Assembly (NCBI GenBank): GCA_029204225.1
Contig: CM055092.1
Location: 71,427,472-71,491,471 of the forward strand
Direction of reading: 5' to 3'
Length of the DNA: 64,000 nucleotides
From: Diphasiastrum complanatum
Lineage: Eukaryota > Streptophyta > Lycopodiopsida > Lycopodiales > Lycopodiaceae
In this document: positions 47,301-60,470 of the stretch, in pieces
How the letters are laid out: each line of letters begins with the position of its first letter
Numbering within the stretch: position 1 is the first letter of the stretch
Notes under the pieces: generated by a model
Databases searched by the model: none
The model's input: only the letters and a program-made list of their open reading frames with translations
Told to the model about the DNA's origin: nothing
Program-made: the position numbers and the translations under genes

Positions 47301-50300
47301 ACCACCAATTTTGGTGGGGGATACAGTTGGAGGGTTTGCGTATCTCGAGGCAACCCTAACCATAGTTCATAAGTGAGAGGGATTTGGCACCCTGCGTGTG
47401 TAAGTCCAACCCGATGATCACATAGTTATTTGATTAGTTAGAAGCTAATAAAAAGACTTCAGACCTTTTTTTTTTGGTTGTTATATCTAAGGGTTAGATC
47501 ATATACCTAATGCTATATCAGGTGTAGGAACCTAGTATAAAAGTCTTGGACATCATGGCCTTACATGAGTTCCAAGTCAGGGGACATTGTACTATCAAGG
47601 TTTTGGTTACCGAAGCTACGGATTAGACCAAGTACCTAGTGCTACCTCAAGCCTAAAACTCTTTGTCTCATAAACTTATAAACTAGTGTATTTTCAAGAT
47701 CAAATTCATGTCAAGAGTGATATTGTTTTGATTTTTTTAGAAGGATGATATTCATATGTAGTCTACTTCTCATGTAATTGTTAGAACTAAGTTTTGATTG
47801 ATATTCAATTATCTATCAATACTTTGTTAAGCCTCAAAACATGAGAAAATTCTCCTCTACATAAGTACAGTCATGTAGTTAAAAATCTAAAGGCTTTTTC
47901 TCTTTCATTACAAGAAAATTTGTAGAGAATCTACTCAAAAAAATTTGTAACCATGGCATTTAGCCTCTCCCAATACCCCTCATATAAGGTTCTAACAACA
48001 AAGTGTAGTAATTTTATTTTATTTATAGAATAGGCAACAATGGAATTTCTACTAATCTTTTTGTATGCTCTTTTAGTGGTACATCATCAATTTTAAAATC
48101 GCACTCTTGTATCTTTCTATGACTCCCGCGATGTTGAGTTAAGAACACTTGTCCTTTTATCGTACACATTTTTCTTTTCATTCTCTTCTTTCCTCCCATT
48201 CTTTCAAATTAAATTTCCTCCACTCTTTACTACATTTACAAGGAAATTTCTTAAAGAATCCATATTCTCCTTGAGAGCAATGTTGCTAGCAATAAAATAT
48301 TAGGTATCACCATCTTCTCCATTAAAATAACCATTTTTATTCTCATCAATATCAACATAATCATGTCGAACATTAGTATCCCTTATGAATTCCCCACAAT
48401 ACCAAACACCTACCACTCCCCCTCCGAACCTACCAACTTTACTCCACCTAGAATTGCCTCTATACGTTATTCAACACCGCATACAATGTCATTTATCTTA
48501 TTGTTATTAACGTAATTACTTATGTTAGAGCCAAATGATCTAAGTGAATGGATTCTTCTTCTATCTTCAATGTCCATTGCTAAATAACCCTCCCTCAATC
48601 TATCCCATAGAAATTCTTTGCAACTTTCACATAATCTATACTTCGAAAAAAATTAGATGCACTCTTCATAGACCTTGCATATTTTCTATCAATGCTCTCA
48701 CCATTATACAAATAATATAGAAATTGAGTTTGGAGCAACATACAGAAGAACCAAATCAATCCACAAGACCATTCTCACATTGGCTAACTATTGATTTTCT
48801 TATTATGGTAGATGCATCTCATGTTCTCCTAAATCGTAACTAGCCATTACAAAATCATCTATACACTCTCAAAACCAACATGATAAGCTACACTAGATCC
48901 TAGAATCATACACTTTATGATCTCACCACCACCTAACTAGGATACTCCTATTTGAATAGATATCATCCATAAATGCTCTACTACAATGGTCGAAAATTAG
49001 TGCAACAATCATGGGTAATTTTACATGTGTGTTGCACCAAGCATGTGTTGAGTCTTTCATTTTTTGTCAATTAAATACGATTGCCAATGTCATAGTCATA
49101 TATTAGATTTCTTTTATATTAGTAAAACAATCCACATGTCTACACATTATGTAGCACATGGAACTAGTTAAATCACACTTTGACTAGAAAAGATGTTGGC
49201 TATCAATCTACATTTATGGTGTGATGTCATAATCAAATCATTGTCCTTCCACTTCTATGCAAGAAAATTGATGTAGCCAAACAAGTAGATAAAAAATCCA
49301 TTTGGTTTGTCCTCATTGAGAAGCATTGTAGCTTCTTTCATTTTCATTTTGATTTTAAAAATGACCATTCATGATTTTGTTTTCTCAAAGTGGATGAACA
49401 CAATCTTGTTGAGGTTTGGGGACATAAAGTTGTGATTTCTTTTCATCTAATGAGCACAATAATGAAGAGTACATGATTTAAACTTGATTTTTGAGAAGGT
49501 AGTATTCCAAGCACAACTGTAGCAAATTTGTCTAATTAAAACATTCTGCTCTTGGTCCAAAAATATTCATATATTGGTGTACAAGATTTTTGTTAAAATA
49601 CTTTAGTTCTCATGGCCACAATGTATATTTTCAAAAGAATTAGTATAAAGCTATGCCCCATGGATTATACTTTTCTAACAATGTATTTTGTAATGCATAT
49701 TGCAGTCATTCAACATTAGAGAATTGCATATCTAGCAAATATATTTTTGATTTGTTAAGTGATATTGTTTTTCACTTTGATGAGATTGCAAAATGTGGTT
49801 GCTAAGTCTATATTAGCCACACTTGAGATTTGACTACAACACAGGCTATATTAGGAGCCTTGAACTCCAAAACTGGCATCATGTTGGTGACACAATTTAT
49901 ATCGTTTTTATTGGATTTTCTCTTGCATGTAATACTTGAACATGCATATCTTGTGGTTGTACAGTGTAAACATTGTCTATAGAGCTGCTAGTGTAATGTA
50001 GCATAGTATTATGTATTCCCCCACAAAAATTTAAATAAGAGTATTGACTTTAGAGTCATCCAATGTATCATATACATATGTATAGAATAACAAAAATATA
50101 GTAAGTCCATAATGATATCAAGTTCTATAGTGGGAAAGGAAATATCGAGATTAGTATCTTTCATAAGTGTTGGTAATAAATTCAATATGGAATGAAGGTA
50201 ATATCTATATGACCATTATAAACCATGTGTGACAACTACACAAAGCACCACAAAATAAAGAAATTTAAGTAAAGATGGCTTAGAACACTTATGTATTGGA

Positions 50301-50800
50301 GTAACTACATAATAGAATCATGAAGAGAAATGATGAAAAAGGAAGAGGCTTTGAATAGAGGGATTAGACAAGGCCTAGCCTAAAAGGGCATCAAGATTGT
50401 AGCAAAATTTATCTCCACATGTGAGATAAAGTCGAAGCCTAAAGAGAGGACTTCTCACACATGGGAAGGGAAATAGCAAAAGACAAGTGGTAGAGAATTT
50501 GAAGAGACAAAGAGAGACATAAATCATACTAAAGAAAAGTGAAGAAAATTCTAAGCATCACCTTCCATCATTGTTACCAGCAAGAATTGGTTCTACATGT
50601 GTGTAGAAAAACACAAGGGGAAACAATAAATAAGAAAGGTGTAGGGACAACACCTGAGGACATGGGAATTGTTAGGAGGATGTGGGACTACAAACATGAT
50701 CAAGGTTGAGAGTCCTGTGAGTTGCGAGCATCAAGTGCATGACAACGTGCAAAGTGTTCATCATGAAGCGTTTCCCAGTCTTCCGATAGAAAGATACAAA
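47301..50800. other. No gene recognised
   Basis: Very AT-rich sequence with hardly any open frame over 60 codons; no repeats or motifs that I can support. Confidence 0.5.
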
Positions 50801-50817
50801 GGCGAGTTCGACTTTCT

Positions 50818-50888
50818 CCACCCCTCGAAGGGAGGACTAGACACCTCCACCATCATCTCCACCCCTCGGAGGGAGGACTAGACACCAA
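50818..50888 (+). repeat. Direct repeat with hairpin, ~42-bp period
   Basis: CCACCCCTCGAAGGGAGGAC and CCACCCCTCGGAGGGAGGAC are each followed by tagacacc; CCCTC/GAGGG arms make a small hairpin in the second copy. Confidence 0.8.
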
Positions 50889-53055
50889 AGGGAAAAAAGA
50901 AGAAACAGATTCCAAGCCACAATGTCAAAGGGGTCAGTAGCCAAGCGATCAAGAGAAAGACGCATAACAACTTGAGTTTCACGACGAAGAGCGAGGGGAA
51001 TATGAAAGTAGAGACTTGGATGAGGGAAGCCCAAGTGAAAAGCTCCGAGGATGTCAAGGGAAGAAATCCAAGACCAAGCTGAAGCAGAGGGCGAATGGGG
51101 TGCTGAAAGAGGAGGGCGATTTTGAGACGACTGAAGCAGCACATGACAAGAACGCTGGTGACAAGCAAGACCTCCTCTAGGAGAGAAGAAACAACCAGAA
51201 GCATGACAAGGAACCCGTTCAGAGGGTTGAGAAGGCAATGCAACAAGGGTCGAAGGAGGTTCACAACCAAGCAAGGGGGCAACAATGCCATGGGAAGAGG
51301 TGGACGAAGGAGGAACAGAGGGTGATGAGGCAAGCGTGGAACCCAACATAGCCTAACGTGAACGAGGAGGGGAGTCTGGAGGGGGAGATACAGTTGAAGT
51401 AGGTCATTTGAGACTGAGAGGACAAAGTTGGGAGATGTCCGAAGCCATGAGAACAACTGTACAAAGGGATCCCTGTGATGGACCACCTCACCAACTGAAT
51501 TGAGATCTTTTTTATATTTTTTTAAATTTTTCTTCACACGGAATGTCGTTAAACTCAATGGAGCCATCGGCCGTTGTAAACCTTTTGCAATAGATTTCGG
51601 AGAACTTGCCTAAACAAAAGCGCCCACCAAAACTCTGAAAGACCAGCAATAGGAATTGTTTTAAAAGCTCTACCGCTGCTCCTTTGCTGCCAAGTGGGAG
51701 ATCTTCTTCAGGTAGTTGCAGTCGGTACGGTACACCCTATTCTTCTAAATACGATGGGAAGTTAGCCTCTACCACTGAATAGCTTGCCCACAACCAAAGG
51801 CGCCCTAATACCTGTCGAAAATGATTGCTTGGGAAGTCCGAAGACCAGAGAAAAGGCAACTGCAGATCAGCACAAAATTGAGAAGATTTGGATAATCAAA
51901 TTGCACTGATCGCTGATGACAGAGATATAATTGTGTCACAAAACTGCTAGTAGTAAAGGTAGGATTTAAACTTTTTGTGCTGAGAACTACCACACGGAGA
52001 TATTTCAGAATGTGGCAAAATCTGAAAATTTCCAAACGGTGTCAAGCTTTATTCTGTCTTTGAGAAGTCAGAAGTCAGAAGTTCTCGAGAAAGCTTCTAA
52101 ACTTTTGAAATCGAAGTTAGGGTTACTCGCTGCCACATGTATGTCAGAAACGCGGAAAAGACCACCCCAAAGCCTTCCAAATTCTTGCAAAATGCATATA
52201 GTTGTAGGAAAACCAGATAAATTACCAGCTGCAAGTTCCTCTGATGTACCAACACTTCAATCCAATTCTTCCGCAACAAAAAAACCCTGTACTAGTGATC
52301 TCTAGATTTTAGAAACCTTGGTCGGCTGACACGATCAAAGGTCCAATGATAGCAAAGAGACATGATGTGGCCTTAATTGACAGAATTATGATCAAGATGC
52401 TTTTCTACGGCCTTCACACTTTCTTGAGATTTCCAACTGTTTTGAGATTTTCTTAAACTGTCTTGAAATTTCCACGGTTGAGAGACCTATGCCAATAATC
52501 CGTGAGGAAAATTGCGAGCAAATTTCAAATAATCTCTATAAGAGCCTATTGCACAATGGATGCCAACCTTATTGCGTTATAAAACAGACCTATTTCTAAC
52601 AAAGAGAGCTACGACCTAACTCTGATTTAAACTTTTTGTGCTTAGATCTGGCAACCTCGTCAACTAGTAAAGCTTTTACTTCAAATCTATGCTCCACTAG
52701 ATTAGGATCATGACATTTCAGCCCTTCCATGCACCAAGAGATTGTAAAAGATATTTTCACAAAAATCAGATTTCTGATCAAGGGCATAAATGAAATCAGA
52801 GCAGTGAAACTAGCCTGCCTATATGGTTTGATCTTGAAAATCCAACATCTGGAGCAAGTTGTGCGAGAGATCACCTCCTGCGAGGGTTGAACCCTCACAA
52901 ACAGTCTGAACCCTCACAGGGCAGTCAAATCACCTTCTGAGCCTTTGCAGACTTCTCTAAGGACTTAGAATTGTGTGAAGAAGGCCCCTACAAAATTTTG
53001 GTTGGAACTGAGCTAAGGAAAGTGCATTTTACCTAATAGACACTCTAATTTCCGC
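50889..53055. other. No gene recognised
   Basis: The minus strand at 51567-50837 has a long Leu/Pro/Ser-rich frame without a domain, judged compositional. An identical 18-mer atttaaactttttgtgct occurs at 51964 and 52626. A perfect GAGGGTT-g-AACCCTC inverted repeat lies at about 52881-52895, followed by two further aaccctcaca copies. Confidence 0.35.
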
Positions 53056-53063
53056 TATATAAG
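53056..53063 (+). promoter_or_regulatory. TATA box candidate
   Basis: TATATAAG in the context ccgctatataagggc, about 420 bp before the ATG at 53480. It resembles a plant TATA box, followed by a CT/T-rich leader. Confidence 0.4.
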
Positions 53064-53479
53064 GGCAGAATTCGAGTCATTTGTCACTTTGTCCCCCTCT
53101 GTCAAATTTTTGTTCAAAATTTCCAAGTTATCCAATTGCCACGAAACTTTCCACAAGCCTTTATCTGTACTCACAACTATCAGATCCACGTTCAGTATCA
53201 CCTTTGTCTTCACAATTTCAACATTTTTTCAGTTTTTGAGCCTTTTAACTATTTTTGATGTCTTTTTCTCTTTTTTGAACACCTGTTCTCTTTTTTCCAT
53301 CTTCGTCACTAACACACCTGTTATCATCTAATATCATGACTTTTTCCTCCTCCTCTGACGATACTGGTACCAAGCAGGTCATAACATGTGAAGTACCCTC
53401 TTCCACCTTGATTTGGCCCCTGTCGTTTGCTTCCTTGATCCTATCTTGGCTTTAGACTGCTGGCCCTCTTCTTCAAGCA

Positions 53480-54108
53480 ATGGGATTTTTCTCGGCACTA
53501 TTCTCCTCTGACATCAACATGGGGCTAGCTCTCCGTGCCTACGCAACGTGGGACGCGCCGAAGTCGCATTTCCACATCCTGTACCAGGGTACTACGTACA
53601 AGGTACGAATAAACGCTAACTTCATGGTCACCGTCGGCATACTGTCCGGTGATCGCCAACCCATCTCTCTTCGCCAAGCCAAAAACCTCATCAAGCCATT
53701 CGTAACCAAGACTGCTCCTGAGATCCCAGTTCAGATTAACAACGGGTACTTTATAGAGCTATCAACGATCCTGTAATCCAAACAGCTGCCTACTTGTTGA
53801 ACAACTTTCTAATTGTTTCGACTTTTCGCAAGGATCACATTCAGTCCAAGCTGTTCAGCCAGATTGCGAAATCTTTTATAAAATTTTCAAGCCCCTTGGT
53901 AAGGCCATACGACTGGCATACCTTCCTGCTCCACGAGCTTTCCATTGCCATCAAACCTAACATGCACGACCGCATCGCAGCATGTTCGCTACTGTGTAAC
54001 TTTATCTGTGCACTTCTTGAGGAGAAGGTGCACGAGTTTAACCGATCTTCTGTTTCAGTACAAGAGCAAAAGAAATGTATTAAGTTCACATTTACATTTT
54101 ACATGTAA
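53480..54108 (+). pseudogene. Unrecognised protein in two overlapping frames
   Basis: Frame one (53480-53776, 98 aa) reads from MGFFSALFSSDINMGLALRA to NNGYFIELSTIL and stops. A second frame, open from about 53768 to 54108, continues plausibly (PVIQTAAYLLNNFLIVSTF, then PYDWHTFLLHELSIAI, DRIAACSLLCNF). The two join by one frame change near 53768, giving about 200 residues. GC content and codon use stand out from the AT-rich flanks, and a TATA box precedes it. The tail ends ...TFYM then TAA, overlapping a GTAAGC donor-like site at 54107. I do not recognise the family; a retroelement capsid, an endogenous viral fragment or a lineage-specific gene are all possible. Confidence 0.35.
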
Positions 54109-55720
54109 GCAACTATCCTTCATTATACTGATGGCCAGAGTTATGACTATGGTCACAGTCTTAGGTACTAGAGCACTTCCGTGCTATGCTAGCCCCCATG
54201 GATATCCCGTAACTGTTTTCCAGGAGTCCAAACACCGAACAACTTGGGCAAATCCATGCCATTCAAGTGTACCATTGTCAAGCTCTATATGAGTACGTGG
54301 CCTTACAAACAACACTGGAACACATGATGCAAGCGAACTTAGTTAAAAAAATACAAGCTCATGTCTATTTTAACGTACATAAGATCAGACTTCTGTAACT
54401 TCATTAGTTACTATTTTAAAAGAATTTTGTTTTTAGAATTATCATGTATGGATAAGACTTCATGTAGTAACGAGTAAAGCTACCCACCATATTGGTGTAG
54501 TTTTGTATAGCATCGTACCTGAATGATAGACGAAGTCATCTCTTGCGAATTATCCATCTTCAGCTGTTTTAACAAATCACGTACGTGCTAGAAGATTCCA
54601 ATCGAAAATATTGTGTTTACTAGCTTATCATTCAACCTTATTCGAGAGCAATTCCTTCCCCACAATACCCACATCATACAGATATTCATGTTCATTGCAT
54701 ACATCTTCTCAGGAAGAAACAATCACACCAAGCTTCCTTTATGTTTACACTTCTAAGAAGTCATTCTACTCTTTATCAGAGGCAACAATCTATCATACAA
54801 CCATAGCAATCATCCAGAGCAACCAATCATAGCAAGCTACAGCCAATGGATAGCAGGAATGCTCTTATCAATCACATATATGTATCAATCATTGTTATCT
54901 GTGGAAACCATAAGCAAGGCCAACGGTCCATCGCACTTTCTCAATCCTTACATACTGTAAAATGCGTGGAAATATGCATGCATGCAAGGCCATGCTTCAT
55001 CGCTAAAGTAACATGGATTTCACACTAAAAAAGGAGCGTTGGCCAGCGGCCCATTCCGCTATACAGATAGCGTTGGCCAACGACTACTTATGAATAAAAA
55101 TCAGTGCTATTTATGGTATACACCTGGATGTTGTCCAGCGCCAACCAAAACTCAATTTCATGTAAATTAAACCTCTTTTAAGTGTGAAACAAGAAAAACA
55201 ACATGAATTTTAAAATCTTGAAGCAATGATAATTTGTAAGCAACATCATTTGACTTTTAAACTCTTTTTAAGAGTCCACAATAGCATGGAGATAATCTAT
55301 ACAATTTTGTATTTTTAGATAAGGTGTGTCCTTGGGATTAGGAGAAAAATTGTGTTCTCTTTTTTAGATTCTCTTGGTGCGTGATCCCAATCCTTGTGAT
55401 GCATCACCCGCTCCACATTTTTCTTGGCTAACTCAAACATTTGCACCATTTGACTTAAAAAATAATAGCACTAGAAACTCTATGAGACATACCCACAATA
55501 ATTAGAGTAGAGCTTATTCATTATGACAATCCAAAAATGACTCAATATATTTCTATCAAACAGTACGAATGATGGTAATCCATGAAAAAATGAGCACATA
55601 TTATATGAATAGATTAACTATACCATGTGCATCTATCTTTTTATGTGTTGCTATAAAAAGAGCCATTTCATTATGACATCATGTTGAAGTTATGTACAAG
55701 ACATTTGTATAATTAAGCTC
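54109..55720. other. No gene recognised
   Basis: AT-rich DNA with short frames only (54611-54832, for example); nothing recognisable. Confidence 0.4.
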
Positions 55721-56768
55721 ACCCATTTGCCGACAGATGATTACAACCCCCCCTTTTTGGGATTTCACCGTAAATAGAACAAGCTTTATGTGCCCTCATT
55801 TTTATAGAATTGCAATGGATTTCTCTCTCCATTGAACCATCAACTTGTCAATCACATCGTTCAAATTAAGTCTTCTTGATTTTGTCTTTTTATTTCAAGT
55901 TGATCAAACATGTATAAGATGGTCAAAACTGCATCTATGCGAAGCTAGATCTGAAGTTTTGATGCAATCTCACTAGAATGTTGATGCTCTAACTCATTGT
56001 TAGAAGCTCACATTCAGGCTCATTTTCTACAAAAAATTTCTAATCAATTCATGCTTATAGTTTTGTTGACATTTAACTTTCTGATAATACATTCTGGCAA
56101 TTTAATCTTTTGAAATTTTAAAAAGTAGGATAACTACAAATAAGCTGCGTTTGAAATCCAGAAAAAAGGGGAGTAGAATCACTCATCTACCAGCAAGTAG
56201 GTGATTCCACTCCCTATTTTTGGGGTTTGGAATTTTGTTCTAGGTCTTTTCGAGAATGTTTAGCAACTCATGCCAAGGCACTCATTTGTCACCAGCTTGT
56301 TTGGGCTATCTAGGTTGGTGGTGTGCCCCGTCTTGAATTGCTACAATTCACATAAGGGCTATGTGAACACATTTTTGGAATCCCAAACAAGGGGTAAAAT
56401 CACCCATTTGTCGATAGGTGGGTGATTCCACCATCTTTTTTGGGATTTTCAGAAACAGACTTAGTACAAACAGATGGGTGATTCTACCCCCTGTTTTGGA
56501 ATTTCAAAAATGTGTCCCCCTTTTTGTAAATTTGCGGCAACTCATGATAGGGTATGCATTTGCCACCAGCCTGGACAGGCCCAAAAAAATGATAATCCAA
56601 CCCAAAATAGGTGGAATTACCCATCTGCTAACAGATGGTCGGATTTTACTCCCTTTTTTGGGATTTCAAAAAAGTAGGATAAATATAAACAAATTGTTAA
56701 TATAACCCTAAATGAGAGTAGAATCATCCATCTACCAACAAATGAGTGATTTCACTCCCTATTTTGGA
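55721..56768 (+). repeat. Family of hairpin-bearing ~60-bp repeats
   Basis: Six related units begin at about 55723, 56165, 56390, 56468 (half), 56612 and 56708. Each unit has the pattern AATCACCCATCTG...CAGATGGGTGATT followed by CyACyCCCTnTTTTGGGATTTC. The 56390 unit has perfect 9-bp arms AATCACCCA/TGGGTGATT, the 56612 unit perfect CCATCTG/CAGATGG. A longer block (caactcatg...catttg.caccagc.tg) is repeated at 56261 and 56531, so a ~270-bp higher-order unit exists. Confidence 0.8.
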
Positions 56769-59244
56769 TGTCTATATTCTATTCTCTGGATAGTTTATGT
56801 GCATGGACCAAAAAGGACTCAAACTAGACCGATATCCCTAACATCAATTCTGATTGCAGTCAATACTTCTTTACATAAACATTCTTCAATAGTGGTTTTC
56901 AAATTGAAATGCAACAGTTGCATGCAATAGTTGGATTGCAATCACCACTCATTTTTCTCATTAGAACCAAGTATTGTGCAAACAAGAATGAAAAATGATA
57001 TTGACTGGATAATTAGTGCCCCCACTCCGATCAATCGAGCATGTTGTAAAATTGCAAGTATTGCAAGACTCCTAGCCGCATAAACTCTACTAAAAGCTTG
57101 GCTGCATCTATCCAACTGCATCACAAATCTGTAGTCAAAGATAAGATTTTAATCCGCATTCTAAATTAGACTAAAGTTCTCAAATTTCAATGCATAAAAG
57201 ACATGATTGTTAACAACTTTCTAAACTCCAATGTGCGGTCGTTGTAGCTTATGCTCACCCTTCTCACACTTTTTTTCCCCACGAAACCCATGCTTCAAAA
57301 TGAATGTCATGTTTTGGCATGCAAGTAGAGGTTTGGGTGGATCTTCTGAGAATTATGAAAGTGACTTGCTATACAGTCTTGATATGTTGAAGAATGCCAT
57401 TAATTCCTCTTTGTAGTTGTAGGAATAATACAAGAGGGAGAACCATTCGACATAACAAAAAAGCTGTGAAAAGAACATTTAGAAATGAGAGGTGTGAAAG
57501 AAAAAAGGATGTTTATATTGAGTGCGTCATTGCCAAATAGTGAGTAAAGTGAGGTTGATGAATCAATAAAAAATAAATGGGATCCATTGTTGCAAGTAGT
57601 AAATGAAAAATTTGAGCAAGAGTTTAAGGAGAATAAAGAATCTCAATGTTTATCTAATAAGATGTTCTATATAGGTTTGGGAGGGGAATCATTGCAGTTC
57701 TTTATGGCTAGAGGTCATAAATGATGAATAGTGGAATAATTGAAATATGCACATTCATGTTCTTAGCACCTTTATTTAGCCCAACAAAGAATCTGAAATC
57801 CAGTTGGTGGTTGCCCTTCAAAGATTCAATCTATAAGGGGCACGTGTTTTTTAGGGCCATAATATTTGCTTGTCCCAATGTAGACTTGTGATCAATAATA
57901 TTTTTTGAAGGACGATGTTATCAAGCTAATCAATGTAAATTCAATCCAGGCTCAAAGAAGATGTTAACATAAAAAATAATTTGAAAGACTATTTCTATAT
58001 ACCAAGACCGTTTGTGATTGTGGAAAAAAGGGATTCTTGGATAACCTATCTCTTGAAGAAATGAAAAAGATTGATTAATTGTATTGAAGAGGAAACAAAA
58101 GTTCGTGCACAACACGAGAGGTGCATTGGTTCAAGAAAGCTCATCTTTTGACGACCAAAACGACATTGCAGATAAGCAGTATGAAGCAGTTGAGGATCAC
58201 AAGGTTGTGGAGTTTGGTAAGTTTACAAGTTCTGTGTAGTGCTCAGGGAAGTGACATATTTTCTATTTTTGCAAAAAGAATAAAGCAGATATATTTTTAC
58301 ATATATTGCTCTTATGTTTCACAATAAAAGTGAATAAGCTATTTCTCAATAAATATGTGCAAATTGTAAATGTCATTATTTATTGTTTATTGTTTTCAAC
58401 AATTGAAGAGACCAGCTTTGGTACAACTGATTTACTTACAGTGTTTATTAAAAGTTCAAAAGGTGAAAAACATTCAATTGATATTTTGCACATTCCGTTG
58501 AACTAGATGCCAAATGTGTTTTGATAGGGACTGGCAACGCTCAAAATTGATGTGACGCATTGTGATTACATATTTCTTGGTGGCTGCATCAAGCAAAGAA
58601 TTTTAGATGATGTTGATTTAAGAGAAATAGTGCTTGTTGGAGCGGTGGGAAGGAGTGCAGGTGGTTAGTAGATGCAATTTTTGTTAATCTTCTAGCAGGC
58701 CATCAAGTAGTCGGGTTTGATGGAGATGTGTTGTCTTAAAATATATATACCGAAGACCATGTTTACCAAGGAACAAGACATAATGATCAAAATTGTTTGC
58801 CAAGAACTTGAATTGAAACCCTAACAATCCAACATTGAAATTCACGTATGTAGCCTATGCAAAATTGGCTTGGTATCCTAGAGGAGGTCTACCAAGACAT
58901 TGTTTGAACTAGCCTAGTGCCTACCGAGATCCTACAAAAAATCTAGCTTCCATAGGAATAATTGCCTAGCTAGATATTAAATCGACATAAATGGCTAAAA
59001 ATTGCATAAATTTTGTCAAGATTCACCTAGTGGACCTCTAGGCTTTTGATCCCGAAACCAATGTTCCTACATGTTCTTATACTCGTTGTTATATATTATA
59101 GCCATTCATACTGCCATTCTAAGCTATTTCAAGTGAAAACACAACTATGGACAAAAATAGATGTTCGGGACTCTAATTTTAGAGTTGTCCATTTTAAGTG
59201 ATGTATTAGGTAGGGTAAACTGAGTTGTATGACAATAGCTTTGA
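56769..59244. other. No gene recognised; weak coding traces
   Basis: 57657-57720 (SNKMFYIGLGGESLQFFMAR) and 58418-58504 (GTTDLLTVFIKSSKGEKHSI) look slightly protein-like, but I cannot place them in a family or connect them by splicing. Confidence 0.3.
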
Positions 59245-59745
59245 TCAAACCTAGTTGGCCAACCTGGAATTTTGTCCTGCGGACTTTTAGTGGCCAGTCA
59301 AACATCACATACAATCTCAAGGTGTCAATATGAACATGCTAGAATGATTTTTGAAGAATTCTTAAGACCATCTAGTCTATTCAGCATTCCGGATGGTAGG
59401 CCTAAGAGAGGCTAGAAAGTTCATATATAATGAGAGCCTAGTTCTAGATATTACTTGTTCCCAACCAAAAAAGACTGAATCGAGTTCGATTTGAGTGTGG
59501 TCTAATTCGATAGTTAGAAGTCATCAATTAAAAGTCGTAGGAACTTTAGAAAATAATAGAGGTGGTGGTGTTTGAGAATGAAAGCCCATTGAAGTTGGCC
59601 CCAAATTTGGCTTCAAGAAATGTGAGCCCTATTCTAGAGAATAACCATGATCCAGCCTTGGAAGGGCCGTAGGAAGTAAGCGAAATCTAGCACAAGTCCA
59701 TATGGTCATACTAGGCCACTACAAATAGTAGAAAGATGGGCTTTC
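59245..59745 (+). repeat. Diverged ~500-bp direct repeat, copy 1
   Basis: It matches copy 2 at 59988-60470 through many blocks in the same order (acctagttg, agtggccagtc, ggtgtcaatatgaac, aaagttcatatata, ggaggtgg, atccagccttgg, cactacaaatagtagaaaga), with substitutions and small indels. Confidence 0.85.
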
Positions 59746-59987
59746 ATTCAGATTGGAAATACAAGATGTCAGTTCCAAGTAGTTCAAGAATGCCCTAGTT
59801 TTAGACCCTCGTGCTCATTAGCCCAAAAATTACATATGATATGCATTATTTTTGAATGTCTATTTTAGCCATCAGTGTGTGACAAAATGAACCTGTAGCA
59901 ACTTGTTGGGGTCCATTAGGAGGTAGTACAATTCTACAACAACTCGTCGAATGTAACACTTCTTGCACATTTCATGTCAAGCTCCCA

Positions 59988-60470
59988 TTGACCTAGTTGA
60001 CCAATCTAGGATTTTGCCCTACAGACTTCTAGTGGCCAGTCTGAAATCACTCACAGTCTCGGGGTGTCAATATGAACCTACTAAATGATTTTCAAAAAAA
60101 TTGAAAGGCCATCTAGCCCATTTGACATTTTGGACCTGATAGAGACCAAAAAGTTCATATATATTGAGCTAGTTCGAGGTATTAGTTGGCCCCATCTGAA
60201 AAAGATTGAATGGAGTCTAAATTAAGTGTGATCTAATCCAATAGGTGGAGGCTATGAATATAAAACTATAAAAACTTTCAAGAATAAGGGAGGTGGCAGT
60301 GTGTCAAAATGACAGCCCATCGAAGTTGATTCCAAACTTGGCTTCTGAAAGAATGTGTGACATGTTTTAGTGAATAATCCAGCCTTGGGAGGGCTGTGGG
60401 AGAGAACTGAGACTTGGTACAAATCCATATAGTCCTACTAAGCCACTACAAATAGTAGAAAGATGGGAGT
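59988..60470 (+). repeat. Diverged ~500-bp direct repeat, copy 2
   Basis: Second copy, offset 742 bp at the start and 727 bp at the end. The intervening ~240 bp shows no clear match upstream of copy 1, so this is either a duplication with spacer or two units of a longer satellite. Confidence 0.85.

Noticed and set aside
50837-51567. A 230-codon Leu-rich minus-strand frame that looks like a membrane protein
   Set aside because: The overlapping minus-strand frame is Pro/Ser-rich and equally open; no start context, no domain and a composition-driven pattern.
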